38,068 nucleotides of DNA. Origin: an uncultured Verrucomicrobia subdivision 3 bacterium. GTDB lineage: Bacteria > Verrucomicrobiota > Verrucomicrobiae > Limisphaerales > UBA11358. Below, in pieces: positions 14,782 through 22,784 of the stretch. The position numbers were made by a program, and so were the translations under genes. Within the stretch, counting starts at the first letter, position 1. Each line of letters begins with the position of its first letter. The notes below the pieces were generated by a model. It made no database searches. It had not been told where the DNA came from and saw nothing but the letters and a program-made list of their open reading frames with translations. The stretch is from NCBI GenBank assembly GCA_903847285.1, contig CAINDH010000032.1, positions 1-38,068 on the forward strand, written 5' to 3'.

Positions 14782-17145
14782 TTATTTGGTTTTCAAACGC
14801 AGCACCGTGAAGGAATTTCCCGGGAACGAACGTTTGAAGTTGGGGCCACTGACCGTTACCGCTTCCGTCTTGGGCGAAACCTTGGTCGGCTCGGCCACGC
14901 TGTTTTCATCCGCACCACTCGCGGACGTGAGCACGGCAGCCACGCCCTGACCGTTGAGTTTGGCTGTGCCTAAGTCTAGTTCGGTTTCCAGCGCGGTGGC
15001 GTTGGCGTTGACGACTTTCACGATGAGGTCGCCAGATTTCTCATCTGTCGCGGCCACGGCGTAAAGACTCTTTACGGCTCCACCCACCTCGTAGTTCAAG
15101 TCGTGAACAATCTTGCCATCGAGAAAGCATTTCACATTCTTACCACTGACGACAACCTTGAGATCATACCACCGGTCCGTCTCAATGTAGCTGGGTTTCG
15201 AATCCAACGTCTGACCGGCTTCGATGCCATCCGCCGTGTTACCCCACCCGCCGAGGTTCCACCAGGTGCGGTCGTCGTTGCCACCGATGCGGAACAGAAT
15301 CAAGAAACCCTCCGCGCCAGAAATTTTCCGCGCTTTAAGGGTCAAAGTATAATCCTGCCAGTCGCGTTTACCGGCCAGTGCCCGAATGAATTCTTTTTCG
15401 GCGCTTTGTCGTAATGCGCCACCCTGCACTTTCCAATCGGCCCCGTTGCCGAGCAGCTTCCAGCCTTTGGTGTCCTTGCTGAAATCGGAGGCGAATAATA
15501 CCTGACTGTCTGGCGCCGTGACTTTGATGTCTTTGAATTCCGCCGCCGTGTTCCAGGTGCCCACCCCGATCATCCCGCTAACCGGCCCGACTTCAGCATT
15601 GGGTGAAACCACCGTCGTGGGTAACGAAACGTCACCGCGATTTTCGGCAAATAATTTTTGGACGTAGTAGCTTGGTAGTCCATACCATTTCTCGCTGTTG
15701 AAATTGATGAGGTCGGGATTCCACGCCCGGTGATTGAGGTTCACCAGCAAAGGCGCGTAGCTCGCCATCACGACGTGATCAGAATTGCGTTCCAAACCAG
15801 TCATAAAAGCCGCTTCACCGATGGCTCCGCGCAGATTGCCCAGTCCGCAATTTTTCGTGACCGCATACTCGCCGACGAAAATTTTTGGGGAGTTACGATC
15901 ATACTTGTCGAAGTGGGTCGCGTGGCGCATGAAAAATTCCGGCGTGTCATAGAAATGTTCGTCCACGATATCCGCTTTGGGTTCCTTGGGATAACTGCCT
16001 CCCCAATGATTCGCCACGAATTGGATCTCCGGATATTTTGCGTGAATCGCGTTCACGAACAACGGCCAACGCTCGCGATACGCCGCTCCGCCATTCTCGT
16101 TGCCGACTTCAAGATATTTCAGATTGAACGGCTCGGGATGACCCGCCTTGGCGCGCCAACCACCCCAAAGCGAATTCCTCGGACCATTGGCATATTCAAT
16201 CGCGTCCAGCGCGTCTTGCACCCATTCGCCCATGCGGTCGAGCGGAATGACTTCCTTGTGCGACATGCCCACGTTGATGCAGAACAACGGTTCCGCCCCA
16301 AAATCTTCCGCGAGTTGGAGATACTCGTGATAACCCAAACCGTGTGTGGCGAAATAACCCCAGATATTCCAAAGCGGTTCGCGCACATCAACGTTGCCGA
16401 TGGTTTTCTTCCAGTGATTCATGTGCGCCACGTCCTCACCTTCCACCCAGCAACCGCCGGGAAAACGAAGAAATTTCGGCTGCAAGGCCTCCAGCGATTC
16501 CGCCAAATCCACCCGCAACCCATGATTTTTCCACGTCTTTTTGGGCAGCAAGGAAACCATATCGAGATACAAAGTCCCGCGGCCCTCACTGGAAATCTCC
16601 AGTTTGGCTTTGGGATCGCTGCTCTTCGCGGTCAGCTCCAACGTATGATATCTCCAATCACCCGTGAGGCCGGCAATGTTTCCGACCGCGATCTCCTGAC
16701 CTGCCGCGCCCAGAATCTTGATGGTGATCGGCGCCGTGAAACCATCCGCGCCGCGCGCCGCCAATTTCACCGTGTAAACCTCACCTTGCACTAGATTCAT
16801 GCCCCAATAGCCCTCGTTGACGACCGTGAAGGCTCCACTCGTTTTCAGGCGCAGCGATTTACGATTGTAAGGATTCAAAGGCTTAGTGGTATCAATCGAA
16901 GCTTCCGCGCCGCTGATGTTCCAATCCGCCGGTTTGTCGGCGTCCTCGAAAGAGCGGTTGCGCACCAGTTCGGGATAGATCCCCCCGTCGGCGGAAAGGT
17001 TGATGTCCTCAAAGAAAATGCCCCACAACGTCGGCGAGATCGCGTGCGCCGGATGCGCTGTGTCCACGGTGATTTTCGCAGGCTGGGCGTTGGCCGCAAT
17101 GGTGGACGCCAAAACGACGGCGGATAAAAACTGAGTCAGCTTCAT
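14782..17145 (-). CDS. secreted alpha-L-arabinofuranosidase, GH51, with inserted laminin-G-like domain
   Basis: First GH51 enzyme of the cluster, 787 residues, with signal peptide MKLTQFLSAVVLASTIAANA. The core begins SPTLWGIFFEDINLSADGGI; the acid/base Glu is in LEVGNENGGAAY (about 348) and the nucleophile in IFVGEYAVTKN (about 425). Unlike its neighbour, it carries about 170 extra residues (roughly 515-690) within the C-terminal beta-sandwich: VLFASDFSKDTKGWKLLGNG, TWWNLGGWGNTADGI and NVKCFLDGKIVHDLNYEV are typical of a jelly-roll (laminin-G/3-keto-disaccharide-like) module, presumably binding glycan. After the insert the sandwich resumes (SGDLIVKVVNANATALETEL). It follows araA by 39 bases and precedes GH127 by 3. 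The two GH51 genes are divergent paralogues, not a recent duplication. Confidence 0.92.
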   Translation of the reverse strand: MKLTQFLSAVVLASTIAANAQPAKITVDTAHPAHAISPTLWGIFFEDINLSADGGIYPELVRNRSFEDADKPADWNISGAEASIDTTKPLNPYNRKSLRLKTSGAFTVVNEGYWGMNLVQGEVYTVKLAARGADGFTAPITIKILGAAGQEIAVGNIAGLTGDWRYHTLELTAKSSDPKAKLEISSEGRGTLYLDMVSLLPKKTWKNHGLRVDLAESLEALQPKFLRFPGGCWVEGEDVAHMNHWKKTIGNVDVREPLWNIWGYFATHGLGYHEYLQLAEDFGAEPLFCINVGMSHKEVIPLDRMGEWVQDALDAIEYANGPRNSLWGGWRAKAGHPEPFNLKYLEVGNENGGAAYRERWPLFVNAIHAKYPEIQFVANHWGGSYPKEPKADIVDEHFYDTPEFFMRHATHFDKYDRNSPKIFVGEYAVTKNCGLGNLRGAIGEAAFMTGLERNSDHVVMASYAPLLVNLNHRAWNPDLINFNSEKWYGLPSYYVQKLFAENRGDVSLPTTVVSPNAEVGPVSGMIGVGTWNTAAEFKDIKVTAPDSQVLFASDFSKDTKGWKLLGNGADWKVQGGALRQSAEKEFIRALAGKRDWQDYTLTLKARKISGAEGFLILFRIGGNDDRTWWNLGGWGNTADGIEAGQTLDSKPSYIETDRWYDLKVVVSGKNVKCFLDGKIVHDLNYEVGGAVKSLYAVAATDEKSGDLIVKVVNANATALETELDLGTAKLNGQGVAAVLTSASGADENSVAEPTKVSPKTEAVTVSGPNFKRSFPGNSFTVLRLKTK

Positions 17146-17184
17146 TTTTAAAAGGCAATTTTCTTTGCGGAACTTCAGTTGATT

Positions 17185-18699
17185 TCAAGAAACCCAGCCG
17201 CTTTTGAAACCGTAGGCGGCCTCGTTCCACGCGAGTTCCTGCTTGAATTGGCGCAGCTTGGTGTCAGCGTCAATCACCACGACTTCCAGTCCGGCGATCG
17301 CCCCGAAGTCTTCCAGCATCTCCGTGGTGACGGCCTGACTAAAGCCGGTATGATGCGCGCCGCCCGCGTAAATCCAAGCGGCGCACGCGTCCTCGAAACT
17401 CGGGCGACATTTCCACACCGCTTGCGCGACGGGAAGTTTCGGCATCGCATGTTCCGGAGTGACGACGTCCACTTCATTGATGAGCAAACGGAAGCGATTG
17501 CCGAAATCCATCAGCGAGGCGTTGATCGCGGCGCCCGCAGGCGTATTGAACACGAGTCGCGCCGGATCCGCTTTGCCGCCGATGCCGAGTGGATGCACTT
17601 GGAGCGAAACTTTTCCGTCCGCGATACTCGGGCAGATTTCCAACATGTGTGAACCGAGCACGAGCTTATTCCCCGGCTGCATGTGATAGGTGTAATCTTC
17701 CATGAACGACGTTCCGCCTTCGAGTCCGCTTGCCATGACTTTCATCGCGCGAACGAGCGCACTCGTTTTCCAATCGCCTTCGCCACCAAAGCCGAAACCG
17801 GCGGCCATCATGCGTTGCGAGCCGACGCCGGGAAGTTGCGCGAGGCCGTGCAAATCTTCAAAGGTATCGGTGTAGCCCTTAAATCCGCCGACAGTGAGAA
17901 ATTCTTTGAGGCCGAGTTCGATGCGCGCCGCGTCACGGACGGACTTGTGACGTTTGCCGCCTTTTTTCAAATCGACAGTCATGTCGTAAATGTCCGCGTA
18001 AGTTTTGCACAGCGCGTCCACTTCCTTTTCGGAAACAGCGTTCACGACCTTCACCAAATTACCGACGCCGTGGGTGTTCACGGAGAAACCAAATTTCATC
18101 TGCGCGGAAACTTTGTCGCCATCTGTCACGGCCACTTCGCGCATGTTATCGCCGAAGCGGACGAACTTTGCCGTCTGCCAATCCGCCCACGCGGCGGCGG
18201 CACGCGTCCACGCGCCTAGTTTTTCCTGTGTGCTTTCTTCCTGCCAGAAACCGACGACAACTTTGCGACTCAAACGCATCCGGCTCCAGATGAAACCATG
18301 TTCGCGGTCGCCGTGCGCAGCCTGGTTCATGTTCATGAAATCCATGTCAATCGTGCCCCACGGGATGTCGCGATTGTATTGCGTGTGCAGATGCGCGACA
18401 GGTTTATGGAGTTGCTTGAGGCCATTGATCCACATCTTCGACGGCGAAAACGTGTGGCACCAAGTGATGAGTCCGATGCACTTAGCGGCGTTGTTCGCTG
18501 ACTGGCAAAGCTCCGTGATCGCGTCGGGCGAAACCATGACAGGTTTGAAAACGACTTTTACCGGAATCGCGGATGAAGCACCAAGCGCCTTGGCGATTTC
18601 CTGCGAATGCTTCGCGACGGCTTTGAGGGTTTCGGGTCCGTAAAGATGTTGGCTACCGGTGACAAACCAGACTTCGTATTGCTTGAGGTTAATGTTCAT
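17185..18699 (-). CDS. araA: L-arabinose isomerase
   Basis: Interconverts L-arabinose and L-ribulose, the first intracellular step of arabinose use; Mn2+-dependent. The start is taken at ATG 18699 ([21 protein letters not shown]), which gives the family's usual N-terminus; an in-frame ATG at 18729 would add ten residues and overlap the upstream gene's stop. The 504-residue length is standard. Metal and catalytic residues are seen in [18 protein letters not shown] (about 300), SFMEDYTYH (about 330), [11 protein letters not shown] (about 349) and [13 protein letters not shown] (about 447). No Shine-Dalgarno is evident. It is the first catabolic gene of the cluster, 19 bases after the small membrane protein gene. 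Confidence 0.97.
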   Translation of the reverse strand: MNINLKQYEVWFVTGSQHLYGPETLKAVAKHSQEIAKALGASSAIPVKVVFKPVMVSPDAITELCQSANNAAKCIGLITWCHTFSPSKMWINGLKQLHKPVAHLHTQYNRDIPWGTIDMDFMNMNQAAHGDREHGFIWSRMRLSRKVVVGFWQEESTQEKLGAWTRAAAAWADWQTAKFVRFGDNMREVAVTDGDKVSAQMKFGFSVNTHGVGNLVKVVNAVSEKEVDALCKTYADIYDMTVDLKKGGKRHKSVRDAARIELGLKEFLTVGGFKGYTDTFEDLHGLAQLPGVGSQRMMAAGFGFGGEGDWKTSALVRAMKVMASGLEGGTSFMEDYTYHMQPGNKLVLGSHMLEICPSIADGKVSLQVHPLGIGGKADPARLVFNTPAGAAINASLMDFGNRFRLLINEVDVVTPEHAMPKLPVAQAVWKCRPSFEDACAAWIYAGGAHHTGFSQAVTTEMLEDFGAIAGLEVVVIDADTKLRQFKQELAWNEAAYGFKSGWVS

Positions 18700-18718
18700 T
18701 TGAAAATTGAAATTTTTA

Positions 18719-19039
18719 TCACCATGCACTTGTCATAAGCCCATAAACGAAATACACGATTCCCGGCAGGGCTAAACCGGAAGCAACTAAATGAGTATTT
18801 CGCAGCTTGCGGTCAGACCAATGATTCAGGGTAGTGAGCAGTCCATGCAGACTCACCCAAACCGAGGTGAGAAGCCACAGAAAAAACAACGCACAAATCA
18901 TCAAGTTCAAAAACGGATGAACATAAAAGAAAGACTCACCTGTGGGTGGATCTGCAATGTCTGGTTCGTCGCGAAACACAAACATAAACAAGAACACAAC
19001 AAAACAAACGACAGCAATTATCCTGAAGGCTTTCGGCAT
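18719..19039 (-). CDS. small three-helix membrane protein in the arabinose cluster
   Basis: A 106-residue protein that I do not recognise. Three hydrophobic helices are visible: about residues 5-22 ([18 protein letters not shown]), 44-68 ([21 protein letters not shown]) and 86-102 ([17 protein letters not shown]). A short acidic loop ([13 protein letters not shown]) follows helix 1 and a basic loop with [11 protein letters not shown] precedes helix 3. The start at ATG 19039 is chosen because the hydrophobic segment begins directly after it; a longer open frame upstream lies inside the ROK gene. It is 41 bases downstream of the regulator and 19 bases upstream of araA, so it is surely co-transcribed. 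A role in transport or signalling of arabinose is only a guess from position. Confidence 0.8.
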   Translation of the reverse strand: MPKAFRIIAVVCFVVFLFMFVFRDEPDIADPPTGESFFYVHPFLNLMICALFFLWLLTSVWVSLHGLLTTLNHWSDRKLRNTHLVASGLALPGIVYFVYGLMTSAW

Positions 19040-19080
19040 AGTTTTCTGTTCAAATAAACTCGTTGATATGTTTTGTGGTT

Positions 19081-20241
19081 TCAGTTGGAAAAATCCGGCA
19101 CGACGAGCCGGTCCACGCCGATGGCGACAAGGCCCGCGGCGCGGCAGCGCGGTGCGCCGTAACATTCCACCTTGCCGAAGCGCGCCCACATTGCGCCGTC
19201 CCGAACGGAGCGAGAGAGATGCGCGAGCACGGCGGATGGCAATTCGGTCAGACTGCCCGTGATGATGACTCGGCGCAGGCCAAGCACATTCAGCGCACCG
19301 GCAATTGCCACCGCCGCCGCATCGAGGGATGACGCGAGCCAGGGCTCCACGCCATTTGCGGAAATAAAATTCGTAAAGGTCGCCCAGTCTTTTTTCAGCT
19401 TGGGATTCGCGGCAGAAAAACTTTCCAATAAGCCACGCGTGGAGACGAGCGTTTCTACACAGCCGACCGCGCCGCAACCGCAGCGACGATGATTACCGAT
19501 GGCGGGTGTGTGGCCGAGTTCCCCGTTGATGGGCAGCGGGCTAGTGAACGGCTTGCCGCCGACGATAACCGCTCCGCCGACGCCTTCGCCGAAATCGACG
19601 AGCAGGAAGTCTTCATCGCCGGGATTGTTAAAGTGATGACCCAGCGCCACCGCGCGCTCCTCTTGCACGAGTAACACGGGCGCATTCCAAACGCGACCGA
19701 CGATGGCCGGCAAATCCGCCGCCTCGGTCCAATGGACGTTGGGCGAGAAAATGACTTTCTTATGCGCCTCATCCACGATGCCTGGCACGCTCAAGATGAC
19801 GCCAAGAAATTTTTTGGCGGAAATTTTTTTAGCGGCGAGACGCAACTCCTTTTCCCAAAGCGCGGCGGAATCAGTTTTGGACGCCAGATGGTGAAAAGAG
19901 TGTTTCCAGTGTTTTTCATCCGCCGCCCCGAGCGGGAGTTCAGCCAACTTGGTTTCTTTGATACCAAGATGGATGCCTAGGAAACCAGCTTGAGAGCGAT
20001 TGAGTTGCAACTGTCGCCCCGGACGACCAAGCCGTGCCGCACCGCTGCCATTTGATTCTACGCTAACAACTTCCTCGAGGATTTTTTCTGCGAGTAGCTC
20101 ATCGACGATTTTCCCCGCTGTCGGTTGGCTCATGCCCAGAGAACGCGCCAGCGCTGCCCGTGAGGCGACACCAGTTTTTTGAAGTTGCCGGACGAGCGCA
20201 CGTTTGTTGTGCTGGCCCATCCGGGCGGGGTGGAAAATCAT
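19081..20241 (-). CDS. ROK-family transcriptional regulator, likely of the arabinose cluster
   Basis: A 386-residue DNA-binding repressor of the NagC/XylR-type ROK family. An N-terminal winged helix-turn-helix occupies about residues 8-65 (MGQHNKRALVRQLQKTG, then SRAALARSLGMSQPTAGKIV). The sugar-kinase-like domain follows: VILSVPGIVDEAHKKVIF near 150, LLVDFGEGVGGAVIVGGKPF near 218, the HxGH-type region INGELGHTPAIGNH near 244 and the zinc-binding CGCGAVGCVETL near 260. Alternative start ATG 20220 would drop seven residues. As first gene of the cluster it most likely senses an arabinose-derived sugar and controls itself and the downstream genes; the effector is not deducible from the sequence. 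Divergent from the TlpA-like gene. Confidence 0.92.
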   Translation of the reverse strand: MIFHPARMGQHNKRALVRQLQKTGVASRAALARSLGMSQPTAGKIVDELLAEKILEEVVSVESNGSGAARLGRPGRQLQLNRSQAGFLGIHLGIKETKLAELPLGAADEKHWKHSFHHLASKTDSAALWEKELRLAAKKISAKKFLGVILSVPGIVDEAHKKVIFSPNVHWTEAADLPAIVGRVWNAPVLLVQEERAVALGHHFNNPGDEDFLLVDFGEGVGGAVIVGGKPFTSPLPINGELGHTPAIGNHRRCGCGAVGCVETLVSTRGLLESFSAANPKLKKDWATFTNFISANGVEPWLASSLDAAAVAIAGALNVLGLRRVIITGSLTELPSAVLAHLSRSVRDGAMWARFGKVECYGAPRCRAAGLVAIGVDRLVVPDFSN

Positions 20242-20290
20242 TTAATAAAGAAAACTACGTAACTCACCGCAGGTCAAGCGTTCTTCATGG
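20242..20290 (-). promoter_or_regulatory. possible promoter/operator of the arabinose cluster
   Basis: Upstream of the ROK gene, the minus strand reads TTGACC (20277-20272) as a possible -35, followed by an A/T-rich stretch near the start codon. A small palindromic core TACGTA (20256-20261) lies between them, where a repressor could bind. Spacing to any -10 is imperfect, so this is a weak call based on position and composition. Confidence 0.25.
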
Positions 20291-20373
20291 AATGAATTGG
20301 AACCACCGTTACGCTAAGGCGTCCAAATGAGTGGTTGCTGCCGACAGCCGAAATTGAAATGCTGGGAACGAAA

Positions 20374-21252
20374 ATGAAATTTATCTGCACCACCATCGCC
20401 TTGGCATTGTTAACACTCACGCCGCCGGTCAAGGCGGGAACCACCAACGATGCCGCTGCGTTTGAGGCGCAGTGTGTCGAGCTCACCAAAAAAATCGAAA
20501 GCAAATTCAAGCCCGGTAAAAACACCGAAGCCGATTTTGCCAACGAGCTGAAAGCCTTTGATCAATTGATCGCCACGGCCACGGCGGAAAAGCTGGAACA
20601 AGCTCCGAAGCTACTGCACTTGAAAGCGGAGCTCTATGAGGACATTCTAAACGACCCCGAGAAATGCGTGGCAGTGTTTCAAAAACTTGCGGCGGATTAT
20701 CCGGACACGGCATACGGGAAAAACGCCATCCGCCGACTTCCACCGCTAATGCATCAGTTAGAGATCAAAAAAATTGAAGACAGTCTCGCAGTGGGGCAGC
20801 GGTTCCCGGATTTCTCCGAAAAAGATTTTAATGGCCAACCGCTCTCCGTCGGCGCGCTCAAAGGGAAGGTGGTGCTGGTGGATTTTTGGGCGACGTGGTG
20901 CGTGCCGTGCCAGATTGAACTGCCGAATGTCGCCGCCGCCTACAAAAAGTTCCACTCAAAAGGGCTTGAAATCATCGGCGTGACGCTGGATGTGAAGTCG
21001 TCCGACCTGACCAAGTTTCTAAAAAAGAAAGACCAGTTTGTATGGCCGGAATTTTTTGATGCGGAAGTCGGCAAGCTTGCAGACAAATACGATTCACAGG
21101 AGTTGCCTTATCAGAACAAGCTTGCGTTGAAATACGGCATTGAAAAAATTCCCGCTAATTTTCTCATCAGCGCGGACGGCATCATCCTCGGGAAAGATCT
21201 ACGTGGCAAAGCGCTTTTGACCGCCATCGCCGACGCGCTAGAGAAAAAATAA
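20374..21252 (+). CDS. TlpA-like secreted thioredoxin-fold protein
   Basis: An exported thiol-disulfide protein of 292 residues. ATG 20374 is chosen because a signal peptide follows at once (MKFICTTIALALLTLTPPVKA); an in-frame start at 20335 would put 13 residues before it. An N-terminal helical region (about 25-140), with short helix pairs reminiscent of TPR-type packing (KLLHLKAELYEDILNDPEKC, VFQKLAADYPDTAYG), leads into a TlpA/AhpC-type domain: GQRFPDFSEKDFNGQPL, VVLVDFWATWCVPC (active-site CxxC near 182-185) and GVTLDVKSSDLTKFLKKK. It probably reduces disulfides in the periplasm. It is divergent from the arabinose regulator and convergent with the permease gene, and shows no link to either. 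Confidence 0.9.
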   Translation: MKFICTTIALALLTLTPPVKAGTTNDAAAFEAQCVELTKKIESKFKPGKNTEADFANELKAFDQLIATATAEKLEQAPKLLHLKAELYEDILNDPEKCVAVFQKLAADYPDTAYGKNAIRRLPPLMHQLEIKKIEDSLAVGQRFPDFSEKDFNGQPLSVGALKGKVVLVDFWATWCVPCQIELPNVAAAYKKFHSKGLEIIGVTLDVKSSDLTKFLKKKDQFVWPEFFDAEVGKLADKYDSQELPYQNKLALKYGIEKIPANFLISADGIILGKDLRGKALLTAIADALEKK

Positions 21253-21263
21253 TTCTGTGCCCT

Positions 21264-22067
21264 TCACGAGCTGGCACTGGTGTAGCGCCGCAGAGACACG
21301 CGCCAGAACCATTCGGAGACCGCCGCCCAGCCCAGTGCCACGCCCACGAGCAGCAGCCAGGAGGCCGGCGATTCCAGTTTAGCCGCCAGCACCCGCACGG
21401 GCACGTTGCTGACTAACAGCACCGGCAATACATAGGTGAACACTGCCTTGAAGGTGCCGCGGAACGCCTCGTCCGGCAACCGCGCGATGTTGAACAGATT
21501 GTAGTAACCCCACACGATCGCCTGCGAGCGCACCGTCCAGAACGCCGTTGTCGCCAGGATGAACATCACCGAGTAGTGCAGCAGCACACCGACAAAACAG
21601 AGCGCCGCGAAGCCGCAGAGCTGCAACCACCCCGGATGCACCGCCGCCCTTTGCGCCGCATAAGTCAAAACGCACAGACCGAACGCGGCGTTGATGAAGG
21701 AACCTAGGTCCACCTGCCGCAACGAAATGACGAAGCGGGTGTTGACCGGCTGCAACATAAGAAAATCCATTTTGCCTGTGCGTATGAGTTCCGAGAGGTT
21801 CGTGCAGTTGGTAAGAAATAGAGCCTGATAGATTTGCTGGATAAAATTGCTCGCGCCAACAAGCATGACCATCTGCCATTTCGTCCACGAACCAACCGAC
21901 TCGGTCTGTGAATAAACCACCGAGACAAAACTGAGTTGCAAACCAAACCACAGCAGCTCGACGATGATCCACAGGATGAAGTTTCCCTGGAACGACATTT
22001 CTCGCGCCACGGAGTTTTTCCACAGCGCGGCGTAGATGGAGAGGTAGCGTTTGAGAATTCCGAGCAT
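21264..22067 (-). CDS. ABC-2 family (DUF990-type) transporter permease
   Basis: A 267-residue inner-membrane permease with about six hydrophobic helices. The product starts MLGILKRYLSIYAALWKNSV and contains FILWIIVELLWFGLQLSFVS, SNFIQQIYQALFLTNCTNLSELIRTGKMDFLMLQPVNTRFVIS and YVLPVLLVSNVPVRVLAAKLE in separate segments, matching the DUF990/COG3694 permeases. These normally work with a second permease and an ATPase, neither of which is encoded nearby. ATG 22067 is preferred to the TTG at 22106, which would add 13 residues without hydrophobic or family character. Substrate unknown. Its 3' end is 11 bases from the convergent thioredoxin gene, with no recognisable terminator between. Confidence 0.85.
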   Translation of the reverse strand: MLGILKRYLSIYAALWKNSVAREMSFQGNFILWIIVELLWFGLQLSFVSVVYSQTESVGSWTKWQMVMLVGASNFIQQIYQALFLTNCTNLSELIRTGKMDFLMLQPVNTRFVISLRQVDLGSFINAAFGLCVLTYAAQRAAVHPGWLQLCGFAALCFVGVLLHYSVMFILATTAFWTVRSQAIVWGYYNLFNIARLPDEAFRGTFKAVFTYVLPVLLVSNVPVRVLAAKLESPASWLLLVGVALGWAAVSEWFWRVSLRRYTSASS

Positions 22068-22133
22068 TGCCGCCGATGATTTACCGGCACGCAGCGCGTT
22101 TCTCAAGCGTTAATGAAAAAATAAACCGTCTGA

Positions 22134-22376
22134 TTACTCATTGATGCCCCAGCGTTCGGGGCGGATGAGCAGCGAATGAAGAAACTTGGCGGTATCATCT
22201 TTGGCCTGAACTGGCTTGCTAGCGTTGGCTTTGGACGTGGCTGGAGTAGAAAAGTTTGAGGGCGACGTGATACCTGCGCCGGAGGATTCCAGATGACCGA
22301 TGTGCTCGCCGGACATGAATTTGAAAATCGCTTTCATTTGCGCCGGGTGGGAATTTCCCGCCCAACGTCTCTTCAT
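22134..22376 (-). CDS. small hypothetical protein
   Basis: An 80-residue product that I do not recognise. From ATG 22376 it reads MKRRWAGNSHPAQMKAIFKF, then MSGEHIGHLESSGAGITS, a Ser/Thr/Ala/Lys-rich linker and a C-terminal segment DDTAKFLHSLLIRPERWG. A TTG at 22421 would extend it by 15 residues. No membrane segment is seen. It is upstream of the permease gene (66 bases) on the same strand and could be its leader gene. The middle is low-complexity, so the evidence that it is a real gene is modest. Confidence 0.45.
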   Translation of the reverse strand: MKRRWAGNSHPAQMKAIFKFMSGEHIGHLESSGAGITSPSNFSTPATSKANASKPVQAKDDTAKFLHSLLIRPERWGINE

Positions 22377-22535
22377 CGGCCAGACCGGCGAAGGCTTGAG
22401 GAAAAGTTTTTTACCATTCAATAGCCCACCTCAAGCCAGAGAAAAGTTATTTACCCACAGACAGAAAGTTACTGCCGGGTTTGAGGCACGCCGCGGTGGC
22501 TAGTTTGACAGGTTCGCGGTTGTGTGATTTACTCA

Positions 22536-22694
22536 CCTCGTTGCAGCCTAAGTCCGGCTTCCTTCCTGGAGCCGGACACGGGAGACCCAAAATCCTCGGA
22601 GTCGAGGACGGGGCGAACGAAGTCAGGCAACTGATTTCAAGGCCACTTTCAAGGCCAAGCCCGACAGCTAATCTCGTAGGCAATTGGAAGGGCG
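22536..22694 (+). promoter_or_regulatory. ydaO-yuaA (c-di-AMP) riboswitch
   Basis: The leader of the KimA-like gene carries the conserved blocks of the ydaO aptamer in order. A GCCTAA entry precedes an 8-bp hairpin (22552-22559 with 22570-22577). ACGGGAGACCCA (22578-22589) follows, then a CCTC/GAGG helix and GGGGCGAA (22610-22617), and finally CCCGACAGCTAATCTCGTAG (22660-22679), continuing into GC. The last block is nearly identical to the family consensus. Known members bind c-di-AMP and turn off K+ and osmolyte transporter genes, which fits the transporter immediately downstream. The outer ends are approximate, because the closing P1 helix is not obvious to me. Confidence 0.85.
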
Positions 22695-22746
22695 ATCCTC
22701 TGATCCGCAAAGTCTGCGGCCTCAAGTTCACCCCGTAAAAAACCAA

Positions 22747-22767
22747 CGCGTGAAGTGTGTTCACGCG
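22747..22767 (+). promoter_or_regulatory. hairpin between riboswitch and start codon
   Basis: Perfect 8-base arms CGCGTGAA (22747-22754) and TTCACGCG (22760-22767) with a GTGTG loop. It is 18 bases before the ATG of the transporter gene and about 50 bases after the aptamer. A second small hairpin (CCGCA/TGCGG, near 22706-22720) lies before it. There is no T-run, so it could act on translation rather than termination. It may be part of the expression platform; that is inference. Confidence 0.5.
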
Positions 22768-22784
22768 CGAACGGTCGTGTGTCT

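Noticed and set aside
22481..22738. Plus-strand frame across the riboswitch
   Set aside because: The conserved RNA blocks explain this sequence; the frame has no start signal or family.
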